Below are positions 1 to 8,170 of a DNA stretch of 33,592 nt, piece by piece. The first letter of the stretch is position 1; every line of letters starts with the position of its first letter. The position numbers and the translations under genes are program-made. Source of the DNA: CAZGTQ01 sp964528575 (GTDB lineage: Bacteria > Planctomycetota > UBA1135 > GCA-002686595); assembly GCA_964528575.1 (NCBI GenBank), contig CAZGTQ010000356.1, positions 1 through 33,592 on the forward strand. The letters run 5' to 3'. The notes beneath the pieces were generated by a model. It did no database searches and was not told the origin of the DNA. It saw nothing but the letters and a program-made list of their open reading frames with translations.

Positions 1-59
1 GCCTTCCCGAGGCGCCGCCCCCGTCTCCCATCCGGTCCTTCGCACCGCCCGCCCCGTCC

Positions 60-2135
60 ATGGTTGACCGCTTCTGGCTGCGCTTCGAGAGCGGATCGCG
101 CAGCGGCGAGAAGTTCGCCGTGGCTGCCCCCGGCCTGACGGTCGGCCGCAAGCCCGAGAACGTCTGCGCGATCCCCGACAGCTCGATCTCCGGCACGCAC
201 GCCGAGTTGCGCCTCGAGAACGGGCACGTCGTCCTGCGCGACCTCGGCAGCACGAACGGCACGCGCGTCGGCTCCGACAGGGTCACCGAGCAGCGCCTCG
301 CGCACGGCGACGTGATCCGCTTCGGCTCCGTCAAGGCGGTGTTCCTCGACGCCGAGATCGAGTCGCCCGACGAGGCCGCGCCGGCGGCGGCGCCCGACGC
401 GGCCGGCGGCGGCGTGCGCACGATCGGCGCCGACCGTTTGGCGAGCGCGCGCAAGCGCTCGCGCATCGCGCTCGTCGTGCTCGTCCTCGCGCTCGCCGCC
501 GGCGGCTTCGTCGCGTGGCAGCGGCTCGGCGGCGGCGCCGAGCGCGGCCTGCGCGCGCGGCCGGTCGTCGCGGTCGAGGGCAACCTGCTGTCCGAGGACT
601 TCTCGTTCGAGGAGCGCGCCGGCGCGGGCTGGACCCCGACCGAGAACGCGCCCGCCGCGCTCGGCGCCGGCTCGAGTTGGAGCTCCTCGGGCACGAGCGG
701 GTACGGCGCGGACCTCGCCGCCGGCGAGTGGGCCCGCTCCGCGTCGTCCGAGGTGCGCTGCCGCGCCGGCCGCACGCTCGTCGTCGGCGCGTCGGTCTGG
801 GCGGACGGTGGCGAGGCGCGCCTGGGCCTGTCGTTCTCCGCGTCGGCGGGCGACCGCCCGACCGCGGTCGTGTGGTCGGCGCCGCTCGTCGACCTCGAGG
901 GCGAGCCGCTCGAGCTGCGCGCCGCGGTGCCGACCGGCTTCGATCGCGCGCGCGTGCTGCTGCGCGCGGCGGCGCTCGGCGCGCCCGCCCAGGGCGAGGA
1001 GCCGGGGGGGGCCGTGGCGAGCGTGGGTTTCGACGACGTGGCGGTCGTCGCCGCCGACGGCGGCGGTCCGAATGCCAAGCTGGCCGAGTACGAGCTCTTC
1101 CTCGTGGGCGATCCGCCCGTCAGCGGCGTGCTGCAGCGCATCGACCGGCCCGCGCTCTCGTCGATCGCCGTGACTATCCGCGCGGCGGGGGCGCTGCAGA
1201 GCGGCCTGGGCGTCGCGCCGCTCGCGGCGCAGGCGGCCGAGAAGGGGATGAAGCTCACGGTCGGCTCGGCGCCGGGCGAGCGCGTGCTCGTCGTGATGGT
1301 GCCGACCGAGCTCGCGAGCCAGGGCATCGCGACGACCGGCGCGGGGGGCTACGCGCGCCGCGCGGTCGCGTTCGAGGACCCGTCGGTCGACGGCATCCTC
1401 GTCGGCGCCGACGTCAGCCTGATCCGCCTCGGCTTCGGCGCGGGCCTGCGCGCCGAGGGCCGGCCGGCGGAAGGCGGTTTCCTGCTCGAGGTCGACCTGG
1501 GCGAGCTCGACGAGGTCGAGCTACAGCTCGCGTTCCAGGACGAGCGCACCGAGGCGATGCGTCTCGCTGCGAGCGCGCGCGATGCCGACCGCGAGCGGCG
1601 CCTGGGCCAGGCGATCGCGGCGTGGACGACGCTGCTCGATCGCTATCCGTACGAGAGCGAGCGCGTGCGGGAGGCCGAGGACCGGCGCGCGCGGCTCGTG
1701 CAGCAAGGCCTCGCCGAGGTGCGCGACGTGCGGCGCCAGGAGGAGGAGGCGCTCTTCTTCGAGCTCGTCGACCTGCACCGGGAGTGCCGCGCGAAGGCGC
1801 GCGCCCTCGCCGCGCGCTACGTCGGGAGCGAGGTCGAGCAGGCCGCGCACGAGCTCGTCGCCGAGATCGACGCGGAGCTCGAGCGGCTCGAAGGCGCCGG
1901 CGGGCGCGAGCACGCGCAGCGGCTCGTCGCGATCCGCTCGGTGCTCGAGAAGAGCGGCGCGCAGGCGCTCGCCGCGCACGTCCAGAGCTACGTCCAGAGC
2001 GACGGCGAGAGCGACGGCGAGAGCGACGTGGAGAGCGACGTCGAGAGCGACGTGGAGGGCTCCGGCGGCGCCGTTCCCGCCGATGCGCCCGACGACGCGA
2101 CCGCCGGTGACCCTCGCGAGGGAGGGCAGGAGTAG
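60..2135 (+). CDS. FHA-domain single-pass membrane protein with jelly-roll region
   Basis: 691 aa. Residues 1-97 form a canonical FHA phosphothreonine-binding domain: GR at 29-30, the SxxH-type SGTHA at 44-48 and DLGSTNGT at 61-68. One membrane helix (about 134-153) follows a basic stretch, so FHA is cytoplasmic and the rest extracytoplasmic. Residues about 176-335 resemble a carbohydrate-binding jelly roll (an SFE near the start, GW, and a closing FDDV). Residues about 500-640 are charged and helical, with TPR-like or coiled-coil character. The tail is an acidic Ser-Asp/Glu repeat. The gene ends 2 bp before the pilM-like gene and its last codons hold that gene's AGGAG ribosome site, so it belongs to the operon. 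Inference: an accessory inner-membrane component that reads Ser/Thr phosphorylation and contacts the periplasmic apparatus. FHA is certain; the jelly roll is read from pattern only. I see no ribosome site before this ATG, and the 59 bases upstream carry no recognisable feature. Confidence 0.85.
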   Translation: MVDRFWLRFESGSRSGEKFAVAAPGLTVGRKPENVCAIPDSSISGTHAELRLENGHVVLRDLGSTNGTRVGSDRVTEQRLAHGDVIRFGSVKAVFLDAEIESPDEAAPAAAPDAAGGGVRTIGADRLASARKRSRIALVVLVLALAAGGFVAWQRLGGGAERGLRARPVVAVEGNLLSEDFSFEERAGAGWTPTENAPAALGAGSSWSSSGTSGYGADLAAGEWARSASSEVRCRAGRTLVVGASVWADGGEARLGLSFSASAGDRPTAVVWSAPLVDLEGEPLELRAAVPTGFDRARVLLRAAALGAPAQGEEPGGAVASVGFDDVAVVAADGGGPNAKLAEYELFLVGDPPVSGVLQRIDRPALSSIAVTIRAAGALQSGLGVAPLAAQAAEKGMKLTVGSAPGERVLVVMVPTELASQGIATTGAGGYARRAVAFEDPSVDGILVGADVSLIRLGFGAGLRAEGRPAEGGFLLEVDLGELDEVELQLAFQDERTEAMRLAASARDADRERRLGQAIAAWTTLLDRYPYESERVREAEDRRARLVQQGLAEVRDVRRQEEEALFFELVDLHRECRAKARALAARYVGSEVEQAAHELVAEIDAELERLEGAGGREHAQRLVAIRSVLEKSGAQALAAHVQSYVQSDGESDGESDVESDVESDVEGSGGAVPADAPDDATAGDPREGGQE
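1998..2057 (+). repeat. 12-bp tandem repeat coding for acidic Ser-Asp tail
   Basis: Five head-to-tail copies of a 12-bp unit (AGC GAC GGC/GTS GAG) encode S-D-G/V-E repeated from residue 647 of the FHA protein. The copies differ mainly at the third codon, which changes Gly to Val part way through. The unit keeps the reading frame, so slippage would lengthen or shorten the acidic tail without breaking the gene. Confidence 0.85.
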
Positions 2136-2137
2136 CC

Positions 2138-3796
2138 ATGCCCCGAACCGCGACAGGCGTCGACGTCGGGCTGCGCACGGCCAAGCTCGTGCGCGGCTAC
2201 GTCAAGGACAACTCGTTCGTCGTGACCGGCTTCGCGCTCTCGAGCTACGCGGCCGACGCGCCGACGCAGGGCTGGTCGCAGCTCGAGCCGCGCTTCAAGC
2301 CGACCCGAGCGCGCGTCGGCGTGACCGGCCGTGACGTCAACCTGCGCTACACGCGCGTGCCGCGCGTCCCCGACTGGCAGTTGCGCAAGCTGATGCGCTT
2401 CGAGGTCGAGGAGGTCGGCGGCCAATCGGGCACCGAGGTCGCCTCGGACTTCAACGTGCTGCCCGAGCTGCCCGAGATCGAGGGCGAGGACGTCGTCGTG
2501 CTCGGCATGGCGCGCGAGTCGATGCTCGCCGAGCACCTCGCGGGTCTCGCTGCGCTCGGCGGCAGCCTCGACGCGTTCACGCCGAACGCGATCGCGCTGT
2601 ACAACGCGTGGCTGCACTACGGCGTCGTGATGGAGGACACGGTGATGGTGGCCAACATCGGCCACGACAACATCGACGTGATCCTCGCGCGCGGCACCGA
2701 CCTCCTGTTCGCGCGCAACATGACCGGCGGGTCGCGGCTGTTCGACGAGGCGCTCGCGCAGCGCTTCAACGTCAGCGCCGCGAAGGGCGAGCAGCTCAAG
2801 TGCGAGCTCGCGACGCTCGAGCCGGGCGCGAGCTACACCGACTCGAACCAGGAGAAGGCGAGCCGCGCGTGCCTGGCGCCGGCGGGCCAGCTCCTGTCGC
2901 TGCTCGAGTCGACGGTGCTCTTCTGCAAGAGCCAGATGAAGCTGTCGGGCCTCAAGGTCGACCGCGTGATGCTCTGCGGCGGCGGAGCGGCGCTCGCCGG
3001 GCTCGACCGCTACCTCGCGAAGGGCATGGGCGTGCCGGTCGAGCTGTTCGACCCGTGGCGCGTCGTCGACACGAGCGCGCTCGATCCCGACAGCGCGGAC
3101 CTGCTCGACGAGTACAAGCTCGAGTCGGTCGTCGCGCTCGGGCTCGCGACGACGGCGTCGAGCCCGCAGGCGTACTCGATCGAGATCCTGCCGTCGGCGA
3201 TTCGCTCGCGGCGCGAGTTCTGGGGCGGCAAGGTCTTCTTGATCGCGGCCGCGCTGCTCGCCGTCGCGTTCCTCGTCGGCTACGGCGTGAGGCAGAGCTC
3301 CGACCTCGCGGCGCTCGAGCAGACCGTCGCGTCGCTGAGCCGCGAGTACAACACGAAGGACCGCCAGCACCGGCGCACCGAGCAGCTCGTGCGCGAGAAC
3401 GAGCGCGTCGCGGAGCTCACCGACGAGATGTTCGCGCTCAAGGGCTCGGGCGAGCAGGTCGCGCGCGTCCTGCGCGAGATCAACACGGAGCTGCCGCAGG
3501 AGCTGTGGCTCACGCGGCTCGTCGTCGCGCCCGGCGTCGACCCCGAGCTCGGCGTCGAGAACAGTCGGCCGCGGCCGATCGTGCGCCTGCAGGGCCGCGC
3601 GCGCCAGGGCACGCAGTCGGTCGTGCAGGTGTTCCAGGCGCTCGTCGAGGCGCTGCGCACGGGCCTGCCGTCCGAGCTGCGGATGAAGGAGCGTCTGTCG
3701 TCGAACAGCTCGACGTTCTCGATCGATCTGACCTATCTCGCGCCGCCGGCGGACGGCGCGGGCACGGGTCCCCAGGAGCAGCAGCCCGGCGGCTGA
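2138..3796 (+). CDS. pilM: PilM-PilN fusion (GspL-like inner-membrane platform protein)
   Basis: 552 aa. Residues 1-340 are a PilM-type actin-like ATPase domain: phosphate-1 motif GVDVGLRTAK at 7-16, phosphate-2 VANIGHDNID at 171-180, RNMTGGSRLFDEAL at 193-206 and the adenosine loop CGGGAALAGL at 280-289. Residues 348-352 (IEILP) match the INLLP motif with which PilN normally docks into PilM. A membrane helix (about 365-384), a coiled coil (388-430) and a ferredoxin-like PilN periplasmic domain (about 450-535) follow. The architecture equals GspL, yet the nucleotide motifs look PilM-like and intact. It would link the cytoplasmic ATPase and core to the PilO-like partner encoded 6 bp downstream. 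A strong AGGAG ribosome site lies 5 bases before the ATG, inside the end of the FHA gene. Domain calls are firm; whether to name it PilMN or GspL is a matter of convention. Confidence 0.88.
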   Translation: MPRTATGVDVGLRTAKLVRGYVKDNSFVVTGFALSSYAADAPTQGWSQLEPRFKPTRARVGVTGRDVNLRYTRVPRVPDWQLRKLMRFEVEEVGGQSGTEVASDFNVLPELPEIEGEDVVVLGMARESMLAEHLAGLAALGGSLDAFTPNAIALYNAWLHYGVVMEDTVMVANIGHDNIDVILARGTDLLFARNMTGGSRLFDEALAQRFNVSAAKGEQLKCELATLEPGASYTDSNQEKASRACLAPAGQLLSLLESTVLFCKSQMKLSGLKVDRVMLCGGGAALAGLDRYLAKGMGVPVELFDPWRVVDTSALDPDSADLLDEYKLESVVALGLATTASSPQAYSIEILPSAIRSRREFWGGKVFLIAAALLAVAFLVGYGVRQSSDLAALEQTVASLSREYNTKDRQHRRTEQLVRENERVAELTDEMFALKGSGEQVARVLREINTELPQELWLTRLVVAPGVDPELGVENSRPRPIVRLQGRARQGTQSVVQVFQALVEALRTGLPSELRMKERLSSNSSTFSIDLTYLAPPADGAGTGPQEQQPGG

Positions 3797-3802
3797 GCAA
3801 GC

Positions 3803-4585
3803 ATGGACGTCAACGAGTACTACGAGGAGAACAAGCGCTTCGTCCACATGGTGGGCGCCGGCGTCGTCGTGTTCTTCGTCGCCTTCTACGTCGTCGACGG
3901 CGCGTTCGCGGACAAGCTCGCCGCGCAGGCGCGCGAGGAGACGTCGCTGCGCACCAAGCTGAACGCCCCGATGTATACGCGCTCCGACCTCGATCGGGCG
4001 GAGGCGGACAACGAGGCGCTGCAGGCGGCGCTCGCGACGCTGCGCGAGACGGTCGAGTTCCGGCCGCGGCCGCAGTTCGTCCTCGACCCGGGGCGCGGCT
4101 CGGCGAGCAGCCAGTACCTCGAGGTCGTCTCCGGCGTGCGCGACGCGCTGCTGCCGCTGGCCAACCGGGCGAACCTCGCGCTCGTCTCGGACCTCGGCCT
4201 GCCCGAGCTGTCGCCGACGCAGGAGTCCGACATCGTGCGCTACCTCGAGGCCGTCGACATCGTCGACCGCGTCGTGCGCCTCGCGATCGACGCGGGCGTC
4301 GCGCGCATCGACTCGATCCGCATCACCCTCGATCCGGCGATCTACAAGCGCGGGGAGCCGGTGCCGATCGAGCGCACGCGCGTGCAGCTCGAGATGCACG
4401 GTCCCTCGCTCCCGCTCGCGCGCGTGCTCGAGACGAGCCAGCGCGCCGGCGAGACGACGCCGCTGCTCGTCACCGACGTCGACGTCGACGCGTCGTCGGC
4501 GAAGACCGACGAGGCGCGCATGGACGTGACGTTCGCGATCGCTCGGCTGCACGAGGTCGCGACCGAGGACGCGGAGGAGCTGTGA
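3803..4585 (+). CDS. PilO/GspM-like inner-membrane assembly protein
   Basis: 260 aa. A short cytoplasmic N-terminus is followed by one membrane helix (about residues 14-34), a helical or coiled segment (about 40-80), and an alpha/beta periplasmic region with beta-rich stretches such as RIDSIRITLDP and a closing MDVTFAI strand. This layout and its place right after the PilM-PilN fusion fit PilO/GspM, which pairs with the PilN/GspL periplasmic domain. The sequence itself is weakly conserved, as is usual for this family, so the call rests on topology and position. The stop overlaps the next start by one base (TGATG), implying translational coupling. Confidence 0.65.
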   Translation: MDVNEYYEENKRFVHMVGAGVVVFFVAFYVVDGAFADKLAAQAREETSLRTKLNAPMYTRSDLDRAEADNEALQAALATLRETVEFRPRPQFVLDPGRGSASSQYLEVVSGVRDALLPLANRANLALVSDLGLPELSPTQESDIVRYLEAVDIVDRVVRLAIDAGVARIDSIRITLDPAIYKRGEPVPIERTRVQLEMHGPSLPLARVLETSQRAGETTPLLVTDVDVDASSAKTDEARMDVTFAIARLHEVATEDAEEL

Positions 4586-7494
4586 TGGCCGTCCGGCAGG
4601 AAAAAGTCGTCTTCCTGGGGGCGGTCGCGATCCTCGGTCTGTTGGCCTGGAGCGCGTTCGATGCGCCGGTCGCGCGGCGCATCTCGCGCGGCCAGGACGC
4701 CGACGAGCTCGTCAGCCTCCGGCCGCCCAAGGTCGAGCTGGCGCTGCCCGAGCGCGCGTCGTTCGACGGGCTGACGCGCGTCGTGTTCGCGCCGCCGAGC
4801 AACACGCGGCCGCTCGCGCCGCTCGCTCTCCTGCCGCCGCCGCGCGCGCCGTTGCCCACCCTGCGCCCGCCCACCGCCCCGGGGCCGGCTCCGGAGCACT
4901 TCCAGGAGCTGCTCGCGGCGGCGCCGAAGCGCTACGACGTGCCCACGCTCTTCCTGCTCGCCGACGAGGGCGAGGGGGACCGCGAGTACGCGACCGCGGA
5001 GGACCTCGAGCCCGAGAAGGACGAGGACCGCAGCCTGACCGGCGCGCTCCAGGCGCTCGGGTACGTGAAGGTGAAGGACGAGCCGCCGCCGCTGAGCTCC
5101 GAGGAGCTCAGCGCGCAGATCGAGGCGTGGAAGAGCCTGTACGACTGGATCATGCCGTTGCGCTCTCCGATCCGGTACGGCCGGATCCAGGTCGCGCCGG
5201 GCGCGGGCGACCGTTTCCGGCTCGTCGAGGCCGGCCCCGACGCGACGCTGTGGTTCGACGACGTCGACCCGCAGACGGGCGAGGACAAGACGCCTGGCAC
5301 GCCCGCGATCCCCTACCAGCTCGCGACGCTCGAGGACTTCGGCTTCGCGCAGACGCCGGTCAACCGGATCGAGCTGCGCGCGCGCGAGATCGGCGGCCGC
5401 GTCACGGCGAGCACGAAGCGCGACGTGATGAACTTCGCCGACTGGTGCGTCTCGCAGCGGCTCGAGGCGCCGCGCGCGCTCGACGTCGCCGAGCAGCACT
5501 ACCGACTCGTCGCCGAGCTCGATCCGGCCGACCCGCTGCCGCGGCTCGGCCTCGCGCGTTGCTACGAGGCCGGCTTCGACTTCGAGCGCGCGTTCGCCGA
5601 GTACCAGGCGCTCCGGTCGAAGTACGACCACTGGCCCGAGGTGCACGCGCGCCTCGGCGAGCTCGAGGCGCGCTTCCTCTTGTTCGACGCGGCCGAGGAG
5701 CGGTTCCGGCGCGCGCTCACCGTCGGCCGCACGTCGTGGGAGGCGCACTGGGCGTACGGGCGTTTCCTGCTCGACCGCGGCCGCGACGTCGAGGCGCTCG
5801 AGCACCTGCGCGACGCGAGCAACTACGCGCCGACCGACGCCGACCGCGCCGCTGTGCGCGTCGCGATCCGCACCGACCTCGGCGCGGCGTACCTGCGCAA
5901 CGGCATGGTCGCCGACGCCCAGCGCGCGTTCCAGCAGGCGCTCAACGCGGACGCGGACGACGACCGCGCGCTCGCGGGGCTGATCTCGTGCGCGGCGCTG
6001 GACCAGGTCCAGGAGGCGCCGCTGCCGCTGCCCGCGTGGCTCACGCAGCCGACGCAGGCCGTCGCGGCGTTCGACGGCGACGGGCTCGGCTTCGACCTGT
6101 TGCTCGCGGGCGGCCTGTACGCGACGACGCCCGAAGCGCTCGCGGCGGCGTCGCAGGCGCTCGGCGCGACGTTCGCCGAGCCGGAGCCCGCGCGGAGCTC
6201 GGCGTCGGGCTCGACGGCAGCGCCGGACGCCGTCGACCCCGCGTTCGCCGGCTTCGCGAACGCGCGCGACCGGCTGCTCGACGCCGCGAAGGCCGACCCG
6301 CTGCGCGCGCCGCTCGCGTGGCGCGCGCTGTCGTGGCTCGCCGAGACGACGGCCAACCCCGAGGAGGCGTGGCGCTACGTCGAGCTCGCGTACGAGGCCG
6401 CGCCGAACGATCCGTGGACGCTGTACCAGCGCGGGCGGCTGCTCGCGGCGCGCGACGACGACGAAGGTGCCGCGGCGGCGTTCCAGGAGGCGCTCGAGAT
6501 CGAGCTCGACTTCGAGGACGCGCTCGTCGAGAGGGCCGAGCTCGCGTTCCGCGCGAGCGAGCACGAGGCGGCCGAGCGCTACCTCGAGCGCGCCGTCTCG
6601 CTCGATCCGAGCCGGGCCGAGGTGCACGTGCTGCGCGGGCTCAACCTGCTCCAGCTCGACCGGATCGAGGACGCGGCGGACGCGTTCGAGGCCGCGAAGG
6701 CGCTCGAGCCGCAGAATCCGACCGCGCTCAACGGGCTCGCGTGGTGCGAGTACCGCCGCGGGAACGCGGGCGAGGCGATCATCCAGCTCGGCCACGTCGA
6801 CGAGATGCGGACGCCTTTGGGCGAGGACGACCCGCACGCGGTGTGGGCGCGCGGCCAGATCGAGCGGATCACCGACCACCGCGAGAAGGAGCTGTGGACC
6901 GACAGCTTCGACCGCTCGGCGTCGACGCGGCTGCTCAACGACTGGAACAAGGACGAGAGCCGCGGCCCGACCGCGCGCATCGCGGACGGGGCGGTGGTCG
7001 TCGAGGGCGTGTTCACGTCCAGCGGCTCCGCGCGCGTCTGGCAGAACATCCAGGCGAGCCTGTGGGTCGCGATCGAGGCGGACGTGTGGGTGTCGGGCGA
7101 CACGGTCGCGAACGCCGGGCTCTTCGTCGCGCGCGAGCGGCTCGTAGGCAGCACGGAGGAGACCGTGGCGGGCGTCGCGGTGCTGCGCCACAAGGACGGC
7201 GCGCTCCAGTACGTGATCACGCGGCCGGGCAACCCGGCGCAGGTCGTCGATGTCGCGTGGGTCGACGATTTCCGCGTCGACCGCTGGGTGCGCCTGCGGA
7301 TGGAACGCTTCGGCGAGCCGTCCGAGGCGACGCTGACGATCAGCGTCGACGGGACGCCGATAGCCCAGAACGTGAAGATGCCGGACCTCGGCCGCGCGCA
7401 GACGGACGTGAAGGTCGGGCTCTTCGTCGATGGCGACACGGCGCGCAAGTGCCTCGTCAAGATGGACGACGTCCAGATCGTGAGGCGCAAGTGA
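4585..7494 (+). CDS. Membrane-anchored TPR protein with C-terminal ConA-like domain
   Basis: 969 aa, started at the ATG that overlaps the preceding stop (TGATG); the frame is open far upstream but that part is antisense-like and not used. A short basic start leads into one membrane helix (about 8-25), then a Pro-rich periplasmic linker (about 75-110). Residues about 299-765 are a long array of TPR-like helical hairpins, with units such as ALDVAEQHYRLVAELDP and ALEPQNPTALNGLAWCEY. Residues about 768-969 form a beta-sandwich of the LamG/3-keto-disaccharide-hydrolase-like (ConA) type: DSFDR near its start, DRWVRLRMER, SVDGTPI, and a closing MDDVQIV. It occupies the operon slot where pilP or gspC often sits, so it may bridge to the outer membrane or act as a periplasmic scaffold; that role is inference. 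The domains are recognised by pattern only. Confidence 0.8.
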   Translation: MAVRQEKVVFLGAVAILGLLAWSAFDAPVARRISRGQDADELVSLRPPKVELALPERASFDGLTRVVFAPPSNTRPLAPLALLPPPRAPLPTLRPPTAPGPAPEHFQELLAAAPKRYDVPTLFLLADEGEGDREYATAEDLEPEKDEDRSLTGALQALGYVKVKDEPPPLSSEELSAQIEAWKSLYDWIMPLRSPIRYGRIQVAPGAGDRFRLVEAGPDATLWFDDVDPQTGEDKTPGTPAIPYQLATLEDFGFAQTPVNRIELRAREIGGRVTASTKRDVMNFADWCVSQRLEAPRALDVAEQHYRLVAELDPADPLPRLGLARCYEAGFDFERAFAEYQALRSKYDHWPEVHARLGELEARFLLFDAAEERFRRALTVGRTSWEAHWAYGRFLLDRGRDVEALEHLRDASNYAPTDADRAAVRVAIRTDLGAAYLRNGMVADAQRAFQQALNADADDDRALAGLISCAALDQVQEAPLPLPAWLTQPTQAVAAFDGDGLGFDLLLAGGLYATTPEALAAASQALGATFAEPEPARSSASGSTAAPDAVDPAFAGFANARDRLLDAAKADPLRAPLAWRALSWLAETTANPEEAWRYVELAYEAAPNDPWTLYQRGRLLAARDDDEGAAAAFQEALEIELDFEDALVERAELAFRASEHEAAERYLERAVSLDPSRAEVHVLRGLNLLQLDRIEDAADAFEAAKALEPQNPTALNGLAWCEYRRGNAGEAIIQLGHVDEMRTPLGEDDPHAVWARGQIERITDHREKELWTDSFDRSASTRLLNDWNKDESRGPTARIADGAVVVEGVFTSSGSARVWQNIQASLWVAIEADVWVSGDTVANAGLFVARERLVGSTEETVAGVAVLRHKDGALQYVITRPGNPAQVVDVAWVDDFRVDRWVRLRMERFGEPSEATLTISVDGTPIAQNVKMPDLGRAQTDVKVGLFVDGDTARKCLVKMDDVQIVRRK

Positions 7495-7517
7495 CGGCTG
7501 ACGTGACGGCTGACGTG
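7491..7517 (+). repeat. 12-bp tandem repeat carrying three alternative GTG starts
   Basis: The unit GTGACGGCTGAC occurs twice from 7491 to 7514 and is followed by a third GTG. Each copy offers an in-frame GTG for gspG, and the first also contains the TGA stop of the upstream gene. Sequence GAGG at 7482-7485 is the best ribosome site and is best spaced for the first GTG. Confidence 0.75.
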
Positions 7518-8138
7518 AACAGCGCGCGCGCGGGCTTCAGCTTGATCGAGCTGCTCGCCGTGATCGTGATCATCGGGATCCTCGCGGCGGTGCTGATCCC
7601 GAACATCACGGCGATGCTGAGGGGCATGGACCTCGACCTGACGCGGCAGCGAATCGCGCAGATCGCCACGGCGTGCAAGGCGTACGAGAGCGAGCTCGAC
7701 AACGGCGACTACCCGCCGACCACGCTCCCGGTGAAGGACGTTCCCGACGGCGGCGGCACGAACCGCGGGGCCGAGGCGCTCGTCGTCGCGCTCTGGTCGT
7801 CGAGCGACAACGGGTACGGCATGGGCGAGGACTCGTTCTGCAACACCGACCAGGACTCGAGCCGCACGCAGCTCACCGGGCTGGGACGCGAGCTCTACGA
7901 GCTGAGCGACCAGTGGGGCAACCCGATCGCGTACTTCCACCACGCGGACTACGGCGAGGCGCACGTCTACGTCACGCTGGATCCCGACACGGGCGTGCCG
8001 ATCGAGGGGCCGGTCAAGGCGCTCGAGAAGCCGGGCGGCGGCGGCTTCTACCAGCGGCTCGACTTCCAGCTCATCTCGGCGGGCCCGGACGGGGAGTTCG
8101 GCACCGGCGACGACCTCGCGAACTTCGAGATCCAGTAG
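7491..8138 (+). CDS. gspG: GspG-type major pseudopilin
   Basis: 215 aa from the first GTG. After a short leader the prepilin peptidase site reads ARAG then FSLIELLAVIVIIGIL, with the conserved Glu at mature position 5, followed by the long N-terminal helix. The C-terminus, SAGPDGEFGTGDDLANFEIQ, matches the GspG calcium-loop ending (GPDG, GTGDD) that stabilises the major pseudopilin. Mature length is somewhat longer than classical GspG (about 140 aa), with extra loops in the middle. Three in-frame GTG codons at 7491, 7503 and 7515 lie in a 12-bp repeat. I chose 7491 because it overlaps the upstream stop (GTGA) and has GAGG five bases ahead; the later GTGs would only shorten the leader. It should polymerise into the pseudopilus shaft. 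Confident. Confidence 0.92.
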   Translation: MTADVTADVNSARAGFSLIELLAVIVIIGILAAVLIPNITAMLRGMDLDLTRQRIAQIATACKAYESELDNGDYPPTTLPVKDVPDGGGTNRGAEALVVALWSSSDNGYGMGEDSFCNTDQDSSRTQLTGLGRELYELSDQWGNPIAYFHHADYGEAHVYVTLDPDTGVPIEGPVKALEKPGGGGFYQRLDFQLISAGPDGEFGTGDDLANFEIQ

Positions 8139-8170
8139 CGAGCGGCGCGACACGCGCCGTCCACGAACGC

